Shown here piece after piece: positions 26,401 through 36,450 of a DNA stretch of 64,000 nt. Numbering within the stretch: the first letter of the stretch is position 1; each line of letters begins with the position of its first letter. Both the position numbers and the translations under genes were made by a program. Origin of the DNA: Harmonia axyridis (lineage: Eukaryota; Arthropoda; Insecta; Coleoptera; Coccinellidae); contig NC_059503.1 of NCBI RefSeq assembly GCF_914767665.1, forward strand, positions 27,156,001 to 27,220,000, written 5' to 3'. The notes under the pieces were generated by a model. The model was not told where the DNA came from. It saw only the letters and a list, made by a program, of their open reading frames with translations, and did not search any database.

Positions 26401-29400
26401 AAAACTATTGCAAAATTACAGAAATTTTCAAAGATTGGGAAAGATAAAAGCGATGTAAATGAAAAAAGTGTTGAAGTTTATTCGTCTTATTCGTAAGTTT
26501 CAAATTCTTGTTCTTCTTCTTGATCTTCTTCTTGTTCTTCTTCTCCTGCTTCTTCTTCATCTTCATTTTGGATGCGAGTAAATTGCGTCAATAGCGATGT
26601 ATCCCATGATACTTCGTCGGAGTCAAACGAATCCTCCATTGTTTGTGATTCAATATTAGAGCACGACCGGCCTTGACAATTTGTGCATGCCAAAGAACAA
26701 GACAGTCCGACTTTTTTGCAACCACATTTAGCACTGCATCCCTTTTTGCAGTTGCAAAAAATAGTGTTCAGCAGTTTTTCCGGCGCAGGTGGAAGTAAAG
26801 TTTGAACTGGCTCTAATATATTGTTGACCAACTTCCAAAGTTCAAACTTTACTTCCACCTGCGCCAGAAAAACTGCTGAACACTATTTTTTGCAACTGCA
26901 AAAAGGGATGCAGTGCTAAATGTGGTTGCAAAAAAGTCGGACTGTCTTGTTCTTTGGCATGCACAAATTGTCAAGGCCGGTCGTGCTCTAATATTGAATC
27001 ACAAACAATGGAGGATTCGTTTGACTCCGACGAAGTATCATGGGATACATCGCTATTGACGCAATTTACTCGCATCCAAAATGAAGATGAAGAAGAAGCA
27101 GGAGAAGAAGAACAAGAAGAAGATCAAGAAGAAGAACAAGAATTTGAAACTTACGAATAAGACGAATAAACTTCAACACTTTTTTCATTTACATCGCTTT
27201 TATCTTTCCCAATCTTTGAAAATTTCTGTAATTTTGCAATAGTTTTACATTAAACAGGATCACAACTGACCCGTGGAGTAGGCCTACTGGGGAAACCACG
27301 TTAAAAAAACGCGCTAAGTACACTACCTCATAGGTGGCGTGGAAACGTGTGCATATTATGACGATAACAACTTTTATAACTTTTTGAATCGTTATATCTC
27401 AGAAACGGTGGCTCGTAAGAAAAAAGTATTGATAAATTTTTCATAGATAATTTTATGATCTACAATTTTTGTCTGAGGTACTTTTATGATAAAACTTACC
27501 GTTTTGCTGAAAATAGCAAAAAACTCATTTTTTTTGACCTTTGACCTTGAATTAATTTTTTTCCTTACAGGGGAATGATGGGGAACTTCTAGACATTGTT
27601 AATAATTATGTTTTGAACAACTTCACAGAAATTCAGCTTGTTGGGACTTTATGTAACTTCAAATGTCTAAATTGACCGGACTATATAGAATTGAATTGAA
27701 TTCATTAGACTAAATTATGTATTTTTTCATGGTAATAACGACATTCTTCTAAAACTTGTTGAAAATATAGATTTTGAAGTCTAAAGAAAAAACTCAATAA
27801 TCTGCTGATTTTGAAGTTATGGATATCAGATATTTAGACCAATTTTCATGAATCATCCTGTATCTCGAAAACTCACTCTCTTAGGTTACACAAGAAGCTA
27901 CTTTTCTAAAAGGCCTTGATGACCTGCATTAACCATTAGGTTATGGCCAACAATTCATGTTACACCCTGTAGATAAATGTAGTCTCCAAGGTCTTCAATT
28001 GATTTATAAATGGACGAGCGCACAAAAGCTACTGACTTCATGTCAATGCTTTCCTAATTTTTTTATATTTAGGATATGCTGCTGTGGTTTTGAAGACGGT
28101 ATCAACACGAAGTTTTCCACTATGCTTAAAATGATTACCCTATACAGGGTGAGTCAATAGTATCGATCGGTCGATAACTCTTGGATATTTCTAAAGGAGT
28201 AGGTATAAGTAATTTTATTCCTTTGAAAATGTATGAGTGGAAACTAGAAAGTATATTTCCAGCCTCCATACAAAACATGAAATGCGAAGCATTCTGTCTT
28301 TTGGAATACCTGTAGAGTAATCCGTAAAATTGCAGAAAACTTGAAAACTTTTCGGGAATTCAATGAAAAAAATCGTACAATTATCTCGAACGGTTTTCAA
28401 TATATGATCTCTAGTTCAAACCATTATATTCATGAAATTTTTGACAAAGGTGACGTCAAAAAGTACTACACATAAATGATGACGAGTGGGGTATCTATTT
28501 CGAAATCAAAATTTCATGGAAATTATAAGTAGATATATTGAAAAGAAATTGATCATTCTCATTAAAAAAAAAGAACAGTTCTCCTAGCGCAAAATTTCCA
28601 AGAGTTATCGATTGAGTACTCTTGACTCACCCTGTACACGCAGAATGATGTGATCAGCTTTAAATTTTTTAGTGGGCTTGAAATTGTTTTTTTCATAATG
28701 AACACCCAAAATATCTACCCAATCGGTTTCATGATTTAGGTATTCTTAAATTTATCGTGATTCTGGTTGAGCGATTAACATGAAATGTTGCACAAGACTT
28801 GAAATTGTCATTCTACATCCAAATACAAATTTCATCTTGATCAAATCTGCAGTTTTAGAATTAACAGGCCAACAGGGAACGAATTTTCGAATGGCTACAT
28901 TTACGAAAACTAGTTGGACTTTGCCCATTAACAAACTTAACTTATATATTCGAGGCCCTGACCTATCCTTACCTACCCTGCAAGTTCCTAGGTCTCTCAG
29001 TTCGAGAGTTATAGTATTTACGGACGGAAAGAATCAAATTTGAGAACAGTCACCAGTTAGTCGAACTTTATCGTTTAAAAAATATCACTTACAGTATCCA
29101 GTAAATCGTAAACTTTCAGTATGTAATACAGATAGCACAAGTCCAACTGAAGTCTGGCACTTGGATTGTTAGAATAATCTACCGGCGCACACACAGGAGT
29201 GTGGCTGGTCAAAAACGGAATTGCCTGAAAATGGAAAATTTCAATTAGGTACTACTGTTCCCAAAAATCCACTTTCAACTCACTCTGTAGAGTAGATAAG
29301 CATTAAACACTATTTGGGTGAAGTTGTAGAACAGGATAATTTTGTCCAAATTAAAAGCTTTTCTATGCCTCATAAAATCTGGAAGGATTTTCTTTACTAT

Positions 29401-30516
29401 CAAGACATAGAGCACGAAAATTCCTATCGGTTTCCATGGTGATGAAGCGAACAAGTATTCGTCTGTTCTTTTATCTAAAAAAAAATTTGGTTCATGATTG
29501 AGATTTGTGGGATTCAGCAAGTTTCAGTTCGGTGAATTATTTAATTCAAAACGGATTGATGGATCAATTAGACGAAAATTGAGATGAAAAATTTAATTCT
29601 AGAAAATATTTTATACAACGAAATCAATTTTTAAAACACCGAAAATTTTGTATAATGGTTTATTATTTCCTTCTATCCCAAAAAAAATTCCAAACCCAAA
29701 TAGTTTCCACTAAAAAGAGAAAAAACCATTTCACCTCTTCGGAATCGAACCTGTGGCAGCGAGACAACTGGCACGATACGTAAGTATGTTAAGACAATTC
29801 AAAAATAATTTATTTACATTTTGTGATACAGTTTGTGATATGTTTTTTGTACACAAGTGAGACATTTTGTTAATTTGATTGTCCTACATCTAAATATCCA
29901 CTAGAATTTTATTATTCATTCATCAACTTAATTCTACAATTGAATTATTTGAATTAGTGTGTTATTTTTCTGGTATCGAGTAATTTAATTTTAAGATATT
30001 TTCAGAAAAATAAAATAAAAACCTACTAAAGCACAATATATAATCCACAGTATGAGACCTTGATGGCAAATGGGTGATGTTGATAAAATGATCATCATTT
30101 TCATTATTATTAATTTATTACTTGAACTGAATCTTTTCGGTAAAAAATATTGTATCCAGTAGCATGTTTGAAATTTTTTAATTCTGCATAATCAATTTCT
30201 ATGAAAATGAATATCCCAAAGTTCGATTCCTTCATTTTTGCTTCAAAAATAATAAATCATAATCTCGAGCTACGAAGATCAATGCGGTATAACAACTGGA
30301 TGGCGGACGGACGGATTTTTTCATTAAAAATTTGAACTCAACTCATTCCAAATCAACACTAATCTGTGAAAATTTTAGGGTGTGTAAACAATTCCAAAGT
30401 TTTATTATTGAAAATAATGAACCAAAAAGGATTGAAATTTTGAAAATTATCTCACCTGCAAGATCATGCACAAGATACTTATAGTAATAATGGAGATTCC
30501 TCACTACTTCCACCAT
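23469..30516 (-). CDS. Elongation of very long chain fatty acids protein (ELOVL), complete, 5 coding exons
   Basis: 3-ketoacyl-CoA synthase that condenses malonyl-CoA with long-chain acyl-CoA, the first step of ER chain elongation. Coding exons on the minus strand, in reading order: 30516-30456, 29474-29284, 29224-29093, 25409-25167, 23660-23469. Lengths 61+191+132+243+192 give 272 aa, typical of the family, with GT-AG junctions and consistent phases. Diagnostic features are DKRTD near residue 21, the R-K pair before YN in exon 2, the histidine box HLYHH at 144-148 in exon 4, and several membrane segments (VLYVLIV, the TVVHIVMYFYY region, MGFILLV). The C-terminus is lysine-rich (KKIEIQEKKLV). 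An upstream in-frame ATG exists at 30567, but the internal ATG fits the family N-terminus better. Introns 1, 3 and 4 hold repeats, including a 1.7-kb palindrome. The specific ELOVL class cannot be fixed from sequence alone. Confidence 0.95.
23693..25122. mobile_element. 1.4-kb foldback element in elongase intron 4
   Basis: It begins CAGGGTGTTCCATCCATAG and ends with the inverse ending GGAACACCCTG, TA on both sides. Arms of about 230 bp (23693-23930 and about 24885-25122) pair with moderate divergence. The interior holds a direct tandem duplication (next entry) and a short palindrome at about 24288-24337 (gtaatgagttcattac). The element ends 44 bp short of exon 4. Confidence 0.85.
24094..24230. 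repeat. Tandem pair, about 68-bp unit
   Basis: gtcaatagagaacaatttga, then acgtttgtttcaaaaacgcag, occurs at about 24094 and again at about 24162 with nearly identical sequence. An inverted copy of the same core lies immediately upstream (about 24040-24075). Confidence 0.75.
26487..26858 (-). CDS. CXC (tesmin/TSO1-like) domain fragment, left arm
   Basis: The 123-codon open frame contains a cysteine cluster, CNCKKGCSAKCGCKKVGLSC followed by ACTNCQGRSC, matching the CXC zinc/DNA-binding pattern. An acidic tail rich in E, D and Q follows. It reads through the spacer of the palindrome, so the 5' portion is only what the spacer provides. In insects such C-terminal CXC modules occur in many predicted, often transposon-related proteins. 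It is probably the 3' end of a transposon gene rather than a host gene. Confidence 0.6.
   Translation of the reverse strand: MEVKFELWKLVNNILEPVQTLLPPAPEKLLNTIFCNCKKGCSAKCGCKKVGLSCSLACTNCQGRSCSNIESQTMEDSFDSDEVSWDTSLLTQFTRIQNEDEEEAGEEEQEEDQEEEQEFETYE
26840..27160 (+). CDS. CXC domain fragment, right arm (mirror copy)
   Basis: The same C-terminal peptide as in the left arm is encoded on the opposite strand, with open frame from the arm start at 26840 to the stop at 27158-27160. The first in-frame ATG (26954) falls within the cysteine cluster, so translation of the full domain is not supported in this copy. Both copies keep their frame. Confidence 0.55.
   Translation, partial: VQTLLPPAPEKLLNTIFCNCKKGCSAKCGCKKVGLSCSLACTNCQGRSCSNIESQTMEDSFDSDEVSWDTSLLTQFTRIQNEDEEEAGEEEQEEDQEEEQEFETYE
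28145..28634. mobile_element. CAGGGTG-family element in elongase intron 3
   Basis: It begins CAGGGTGAGTCAATAGTATC and ends TCTTGACTCACCCTG. TA flanks both ends. The subterminal gataactcttgga is inverted as ccaagagttatcg. It is non-coding. Confidence 0.8.
28740..29045 (-). repeat. Inverted copy of dispersed repeat family A
   Basis: Read on the minus strand it gives the same ordered motifs (ccgtccgtaaa, cctaggaacttg, tttgatcaagatgaaatttg and the aatttcaagtcttgtgcaac block). It lies just upstream of elongase exon 3. Confidence 0.5.
29525..30455. other. Elongase intron 1, no recognised element
   Basis: AT-rich. A tRNA T-arm-like ggttcgattcc occurs on the minus strand near 29750, but no tRNA fold accompanies it. 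Confidence 0.4.
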
Positions 30517-31740
30517 GATACAAATCGTCTTCGAAACTATGCAGGTCCCTGTGGAGAGTCTTACCAAAATATATACGAAAACAATAGAACAATCAGTATG
30601 AATTAGGATCTTGTGCCCATTTCAATTAACCTAGCATTCGCTAAATATACAGAATGTTTCCAGTATTGAATTTCCTACTGTTCAAAGCAATGACTATGAA
30701 TGCTCCAATTTTAACTCGTAGTAATTACTTTACGATAAGTACTAATGTTTTTGCGATAATTTTTATCGCGTTAAAAAGTTTTCATAGTGCGGCAGATTAT
30801 CCAATTCGGTTTTGTTTGAAAAAGTTTAAAAATAAAAAGAATTTTCATTTTGGATTGTTATAACTTCAAGGTTTCTTGTTGGAATATGCTTTTCAAAAGA
30901 TTCTCTTTTTCGAGCGCTCAATCTCCTCAAAGATCATTTCGCCGTCAGAATGGGTAAATTTTTAGAATTGAGTCACTGAGTCACTGCCCACTGGTGACAC
31001 ATTCGTCACAATCACTTTTGAAAGGAAATACCAAGACCATGTGAACGCTTAGTTCATAACGAAATTTAAGATTTTTCCTCTTACAACCACCGATTTTTAT
31101 GAGGTTTTCACATAATTTCTTTAACAATAATCTACATTGTATGACAATATTTTTAATTTACGAATCGAGAAAATTTTGGTTACTTCTCGTTTTTCTCAAA
31201 AGAATTGATGATATGTTCAATGTAAAAAAGCACTGATATTTTTTCAAAATATTCTGGAAAAAAACCTAGAAAAAATCATTAGAAAAGAGGTAAACCTATT
31301 ATTTCGTGGAAAGACATAATCGACCGTCGTACAGTGCTGCCCTCTACTTATATGCTTCGTAAAGAGAAAGAAGATAAAGAATGTACAACTTTGTACACAA
31401 GTTTGGTCATCGCAGGAGCGCCAGAGGGGAAATGAATAGGTATCTAATGTTTCAATGATACGCGGAAAGCCAAGTGATGGCAACCCCTCTTAAGGTTGTT
31501 AAATTCTTTGCCCCCAAACACCAATTCGGCTAGACAGCACTACCCAAAAATTTTGGAAATATTATACTTGGCACATCTATTCTACTGAAAGAATAGAGAC
31601 ACCTTATATATAAATATTTTTGATTTATTTAGAGATCCAATTCATTTTATGCCTTTTCTGTCATTCTCGAGATGCCTTAATTGAGCATCGAATTTGAGCC
31701 ACTCTGTAGAGATCCATTATTTTATCAAACTACAACTGCA
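30517..31740. other. Upstream of elongase, no recognised feature
   Basis: This should contain the elongase promoter and 5' UTR, but no core promoter motif can be singled out. Confidence 0.35.
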
Positions 31741-31743
31741 ATT

Positions 31744-32040
31744 TTGAAATTGTGTGACGAGAATGATGCAAAAACCGAAAACATGGGGTCAATGTATCAT
31801 ATTTACTCGCGACCGCCAAAAAAAAATGTTACCGCATGTTTTCGGTTCCGATGACGAATGCAAAAATCACAGATGGCAAAGCAAGGAGCGACAAAGCGGA
31901 TGCATAAAAGGAAATGGAAAACCTCGGACGTGCTCGTACTACAATAAATGTGATAATCTTGAAAGCGATAATGCCGAATATAAACTCATAAACTGTAAAC
32001 GGATCCGATTTTTACTGCAGTGTCGATAAAAAAAATGAAA
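31744..32040. repeat. Dispersed repeat, copy 1 (pair with 35790-36013)
   Basis: Blocks tgtgacgagaatgatgcaaaa, then tccgatgacgaatgcaaaaat, caaagcggat, aacctcggac and gaaagcgataat recur in the same order and orientation at 35790-36013. This copy has a 91-codon open frame with no recognisable domain; the other copy is broken. Confidence 0.6.
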
Positions 32041-32099
32041 TGATTATTCTTGTTTCCGTTTGCACAACACGAACCCTTCATCTGCAAAAACCTAAATTA

Positions 32100-32185
32100 G
32101 ATTTCATTTAAATAGGGTAAGAATTGTAGAAATTAAGGCTGTTAAAAGGATGTGCAGACACACTGACAGACAGACATATACGAAA
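32100..32185. repeat. Short repeat shared with 49845-49915
   Basis: aattgtagaaattaaggctg, then acacactgacagacagacat, closely matches aattgtagaagttaagggtg, then gacacacagacagacacg, near 49850. Confidence 0.5.
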
Positions 32186-32944
32186 TCAGGAATGACCTGT
32201 TATATATTTTGCGAGAAAATGTTTTATCCCCAAATTGATCACAAAATGCTCCATCTACCTTCGGTAACTAGGAAACATTATTTGATATCAAAGATAATAT
32301 TCAGCGGAAAAATTTTGGTCCAAATATGTAAAAACATAACTTCCTGCTATCTCCTATATCTACTAAATACAAACATTGTTCAACCTATATGACACACTTT
32401 AGGCAATCTTTTTCGAAATCAATATATTATGCATGCAATTTTGTTCGATTTGACACAGTTCTAAGTAGACCCCCATAATATAATGCATTCCATAATGATT
32501 CACTTATGATTTTGTACCTATTCAATTTCTCGATTTATATTAGGTTATCAATCAGTTTGACTTTATTATTTATCATCAACACATGTTTTATTTTGTCAGT
32601 TATTGTAGCTATTATAGCTACATCTACGTCGTAAAAATTGTACAATATTAGGCAGAACATTATGTTCTGCCTAAACTAGTTAAAACTATATCGGGTGACC
32701 CAAATTCGTTGTCTAGTGAGGGATCGAGGGATCTCTGAATCCCTCTGAGCTAACAGAAATGAATGGCACATTTTCGAGCTCGATATTTGAGAGAATTCAT
32801 ATGGTGAAAACCGCAACCTCATAAATTCAAGTGTTTCTAAACTATAAGAGAAAATTGGAAAATGGCGTGAAAAGTTCCTTCTATTATTACTGGGTCTATA
32901 AACATAATACGATAGCATTCTACTGGCACTTTTTTCAGTAGAAT

Positions 32945-35028
32945 CATGGGCGTAACGAGGGGGGGGTTATTGGGGACGTAACCCCCCCCCCATTGATCGG
33001 AAGGAAAAATTTTTTTTGGCAGAACATTAAAAAAATAACTTGGAAGATTTTGCTTTTTCAAAGTTGTTATTGTGGAATTACAGAAGTATCATTGTGAGAA
33101 GAAAAATTTGGGGGATTTTTGAACACTCTGGGGAAAATTTGGTGGACAACATTTCTTGGGGTATTTTTTGGGGGTTTCAGTTTTTCACTTGGGTGTTTTT
33201 GGGGTAAAAATTACAAATTTCGAATTCGATATTATATGTATTTCTCCACAACGGCCACAACATTCCGCGAAATGTTTTACTGTTCTTGCAGATGAAACGA
33301 CAGACATCTCAACACAAGAACAAGCATCAATCGGCGTTAGATACCTATACAACAATGATATTAAAGAAGATTTCCTTCAGTTTGTACCTGTTTCTGATTT
33401 AACTGGTAAAAACCTTGCGACAGTCATTTTGAAATCATTACGCGAGTTTGGAATTGATGCAAAGTATTTGAGGGAACAAGGATATGATGGGGCCGCTGCA
33501 ATGAGTGGAAAATTCAACGGAGCACAGGCATATGTAATGGAAGAGCATCCGACTGCAATATATGTCCATTGTGTATCCCATAGCTTAAACCTTGCTATAA
33601 GTGCATCATGTTCAATTTCTGAGATCAGAAATTGCTGTGGGACTGCAACAAAACTATGTGTGTTTTTCAACACCCCAAAAAGAATGGAGGTTATTACAAG
33701 AGCAATTGATAAACTGTTCCCTGAAGCCAAATCTACTCGTCTAAAACAACTCTGTCCAACTAGGTGGGTTGAGCGCCATGATTCAATATTACTACTTCAA
33801 GAAATGTTACCTGCTGTCCAGGAGGCTCTTGAAGAAGTTTCACAGTGGAAGGATGTAGAATCAGCGTCGGTGGCATTGCAGCTTTTATGTGCACTTCAGA
33901 GTTCATTCTTTATAATCAGTTTGCAAGTGATGGCTAGAGTATTTTCCTCAAGTTTACCCCTTGCTCGATTTTTGCAGCATGAACATATCGATCTTTCAAA
34001 TGCTATGAACATGGTGACTAATCTAAAAGGGACGATAGAAAAAATCAGAACCAATGCTGAATAAGAATTCGCAACCATATTTAACGCATCAGAGACTATG
34101 GCTGAATTACTCAGTACCTCAATAAAAGCCCCAAGAAGAACTGGACGACAAACTCTTAGGTGCAACATTGAAACCGACAATCCTCAATCATACTTTAAAA
34201 TATCCCTATTTTTGCCATTTTTAGATCACTTTTCAAATGAATTAAATAGTCATCAAGACCTACTGAAAAGTTTTGAGTGTCTTATACCGACCTTTACCAG
34301 TAATGCTGAAGTCACCAGAACACAGGAAGAAAGTTTTAAAAAGCTCCTGAATTTATATCAGGAAGATATTCAAATTGGTGACATCGCTGCCATAGGGGAA
34401 CTCCATATGTGGTACGAGAGGGTGAAAGATTTGAAAATTAGCTCAAGGAAGGCAATCAATTATTACACTGCCTGTCATCAGGATGTTTTCCCCACTATCA
34501 ACACCCTCCTGAAAATTCTTACCACTCTTCCTGTATCGACATCAACCAGTGAAACGTCCTTATCATCTCTTAGAAGATTGAAAACATATTTAAGGAACAA
34601 AACAGGCCAGCAAAGGTTGAACGGGCTTGCTATGCTCAATACTCACAGAGAGCTAGATATCAATGCTGCTGAAGTGTTGGACGAGCTGGCAAAAACACCT
34701 CGCCGTCTTGAATTCAGACTTTCTTGAATGATTGTTTAGAGGAGCGTGATAGCAATTTTCACTTATACATTTATATTTTAGAATATTTTCAATCTTTTTT
34801 TAATTCTTACACGTATTTCATTGTTTACTAAGTGTAGCATTCAAAAGTATAATATATATTGTGCCTGTATGATGAATTAATTTTTTTAAAAGAGTTTTTC
34901 ACATAAATCTTCGAATGGAAACGATATCTACACCCCCCCCCCCGCTTTTCACTTCAGTTCAGGGTCACTCGCTAAAACTTGCCACTACCCATAACCCCCC
35001 CCATGAGTCAACTCTAGTTACGCCACTG
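32945..35028 (+). mobile_element. hAT element with perfect 8-bp target duplication
   Basis: The target duplication AGTAGAAT flanks both sides (32937-32944 and 35029-35036). Termini: left CATGGGCGTAACGAGG, right inverse CAGTGGCGTAACTAGAG, a hAT-type imperfect TIR. C- and G-homopolymers lie just inside both ends. The perfect duplication indicates a fairly recent insertion. The transposase gene has lost its N-terminus. A 136-bp relative lies at 59505-59640. Confidence 0.92.
33228..34727 (+). pseudogene. hAT transposase (ZMYM1/DUF4371-like), 5'-deleted with one stop
   Basis: The frame reads CFTVLADETTDISTQEQASI (DUF4371-type core with the first Asp), EQGYDGAAAMSGKFNGAQA (second Asp), and YVHCVSHSLNLAIS. 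An in-frame TAA at 34062-34064 follows KIRTNAE, after which the same frame continues. It includes the hAT C-terminal dimerisation domain TTLPVSTSTSETSLSSLRRL and NGLAMLNTHREL and stops at 34725-34727. The N-terminal zinc finger expected in relatives is missing, consistent with an internal deletion at about 33000-33220. A non-autonomous, recently dead transposase. Confidence 0.88.
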
Positions 35029-35382
35029 AGTAGAATTAATCCATTGTTGTAATAATCTGTCATTTACTGCCATTAGTTTTGAAGTTATAATACAAAGCTG
35101 TGTATTTCGAAGTGAACCATAAAAAATTCTGTAAATTAAAAAATAGCTTTTCAAAAATTCCATTCTCAAAAATATTCAACATGATACATAAATTTCTTAT
35201 CAAACTATAAAATCATCTAGAGTTTCAGTTTCACACGGCAAATCAACCAAGTGCTTATATCATAATCTGTGAACTTATCTATAATGTGAGAAAAAAGATT
35301 TGATGAAGTTTGTACCAAATTTCTCGAAATATTTTTTTCATATCCAATTCGATTATATATTTTATATATGTTCTTATCATTA

Positions 35383-35644
35383 CTGAGTGTTCTTGAATTG
35401 GAGTTACGAAGAAAAATGAGAGATTCCTTGGATAATTTTAAAACTAAAATAGCCCATAAACATGAGCCCACAAACACTTTGTGTTTGAAATGCAGGGTGT
35501 TTCTTGTAGTCCTACTTGTTTGTTTGGAAAACTAGAACTTTAACACCTATATCTCAAAAACAAAGCGTTTGCGGGCTCATGTTATGGGACTTCTTTTCTT
35601 GAAATGATCCGAGAAATCTGTCATTTTCATTTAGGAACACCCTG
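35383..35644. mobile_element. Short palindromic CAGGGTG-type element
   Basis: The left end is TA-CTGAGTGTTCTTGAATTGG; the right end inverse is CAGGGTGTTCCTAAATG, with TA after it. The inner block catgagcccacaaacacttt is inverted as caaagcgtttgcgggctcatg. This is the most complete of three related copies (6588, 9580). Confidence 0.7.
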
Positions 35645-35789
35645 TAGATATAGTCAATTCAAAAGTGATGTCTTCACAAATAAATTGAAATTTGAATGAA
35701 ACACAATAAAATGTACAACACAGCCCAGACAATTTTTCAATGCGAATTACAAAGTTCAGTTCTTTGATAACTACTAGGTAACTGAAATT

Positions 35790-36013
35790 TTGTGACGAGA
35801 CTGATACAAAAAACGGGTAAGTTTATTCCGACGGTGAATGCAAAGATAACAGATGACAAATAAAGGGCAATGCCGAGAAAGCGGATAGAAAAAGGAAAAT
35901 AATAAACCTCGGACAAAAACGAGCTCATAGTGCAATAAAAGTACTAATCATGAAAGCGATAATAAACTCAATAAACCGCAAAGGGGTCCGATTTTTTACT
36001 GACGTGTCGATTT
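35790..36013. repeat. Dispersed repeat, copy 2 (pair with 31744-32040)
   Basis: Same module order as copy 1 but with deletions and no open frame. The copies flank the split element in direct orientation. Confidence 0.55.
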
Positions 36014-36450
36014 CAAGGGAAAGTAAAATAATTTCTGAAATTCTATATTTTCAACATTTTGGAGAGGATAATTACCCCCAGTACCCCCTATTTCTACGTC
36101 CTTGCGTTTTGGAATGTACTAAATCCACAAATATAATAAAAAAATCCTTCCGTGCGCCGTCTAGACTCTAGACCTTTTCTCGGAAATAATGACAGCCATT
36201 CGTATGAAATTTGGAATGTGATATTGCATTGTTCCCAAAGCTCGTGATTTCGGTTCATACATTTTCAAAGCAAAAAACTTAATGTTGAAAAATCTATATC
36301 CACAGAAATTGCCTTCACAAAATCATGAAATTTCAAAGTATAAAGCTATCACTTAAGAAACTGAAATAGTATACAGCTATAAAAAGGAAAACCAATGTGA
36401 AAATGAATTACAAAGTAATGTTGAATTAATTATGGATTCAATATTTTTGA

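Larger units (their letters stand above)
25958..27680. mobile_element. 1.7-kb near-perfect palindrome carrying two CXC-domain coding arms
   Basis: Left arm 25958-26808 and right arm 26839-27680 are inverted copies with few differences, separated by a 30-bp spacer. Both outer ends carry tccggtcaatttaga or its inverse. Each arm includes the 3' part of one reading frame pointing outward, a poly-A/T-rich stretch and the same 3' flank. It lies in elongase intron 3. No transposase or clear target duplication was found, so the class is unknown. Confidence 0.85.
32690..35260. mobile_element. Old TIR-type element split by a hAT insertion
   Basis: Segments 32690-32936 and 35037-35260 are contiguous once the hAT and one target copy are removed. 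Together they resemble the interior of 10657-11852 and the segment 59980-60310. The left end starts tatcgggtgacccaaattcg; the related end at about 60300 reads tatcggatgtcccaaattcg on the minus strand. Non-coding. Confidence 0.6.

Noticed and set aside
26954..27160. Independent small CXC gene starting at the internal ATG
   Set aside because: The start lies in the middle of the cysteine cluster and the sequence is a mirror copy of the other arm.
29725..29770. tRNA or SINE B-box (ggttcgattcc on minus strand)
   Set aside because: No A-box, acceptor stem or cloverleaf can be drawn around it.
33228..34727. Host ZMYM1-like gene
   Set aside because: It lies wholly inside an element with hAT termini and an 8-bp target duplication and has an internal stop, so it is a transposase pseudogene.
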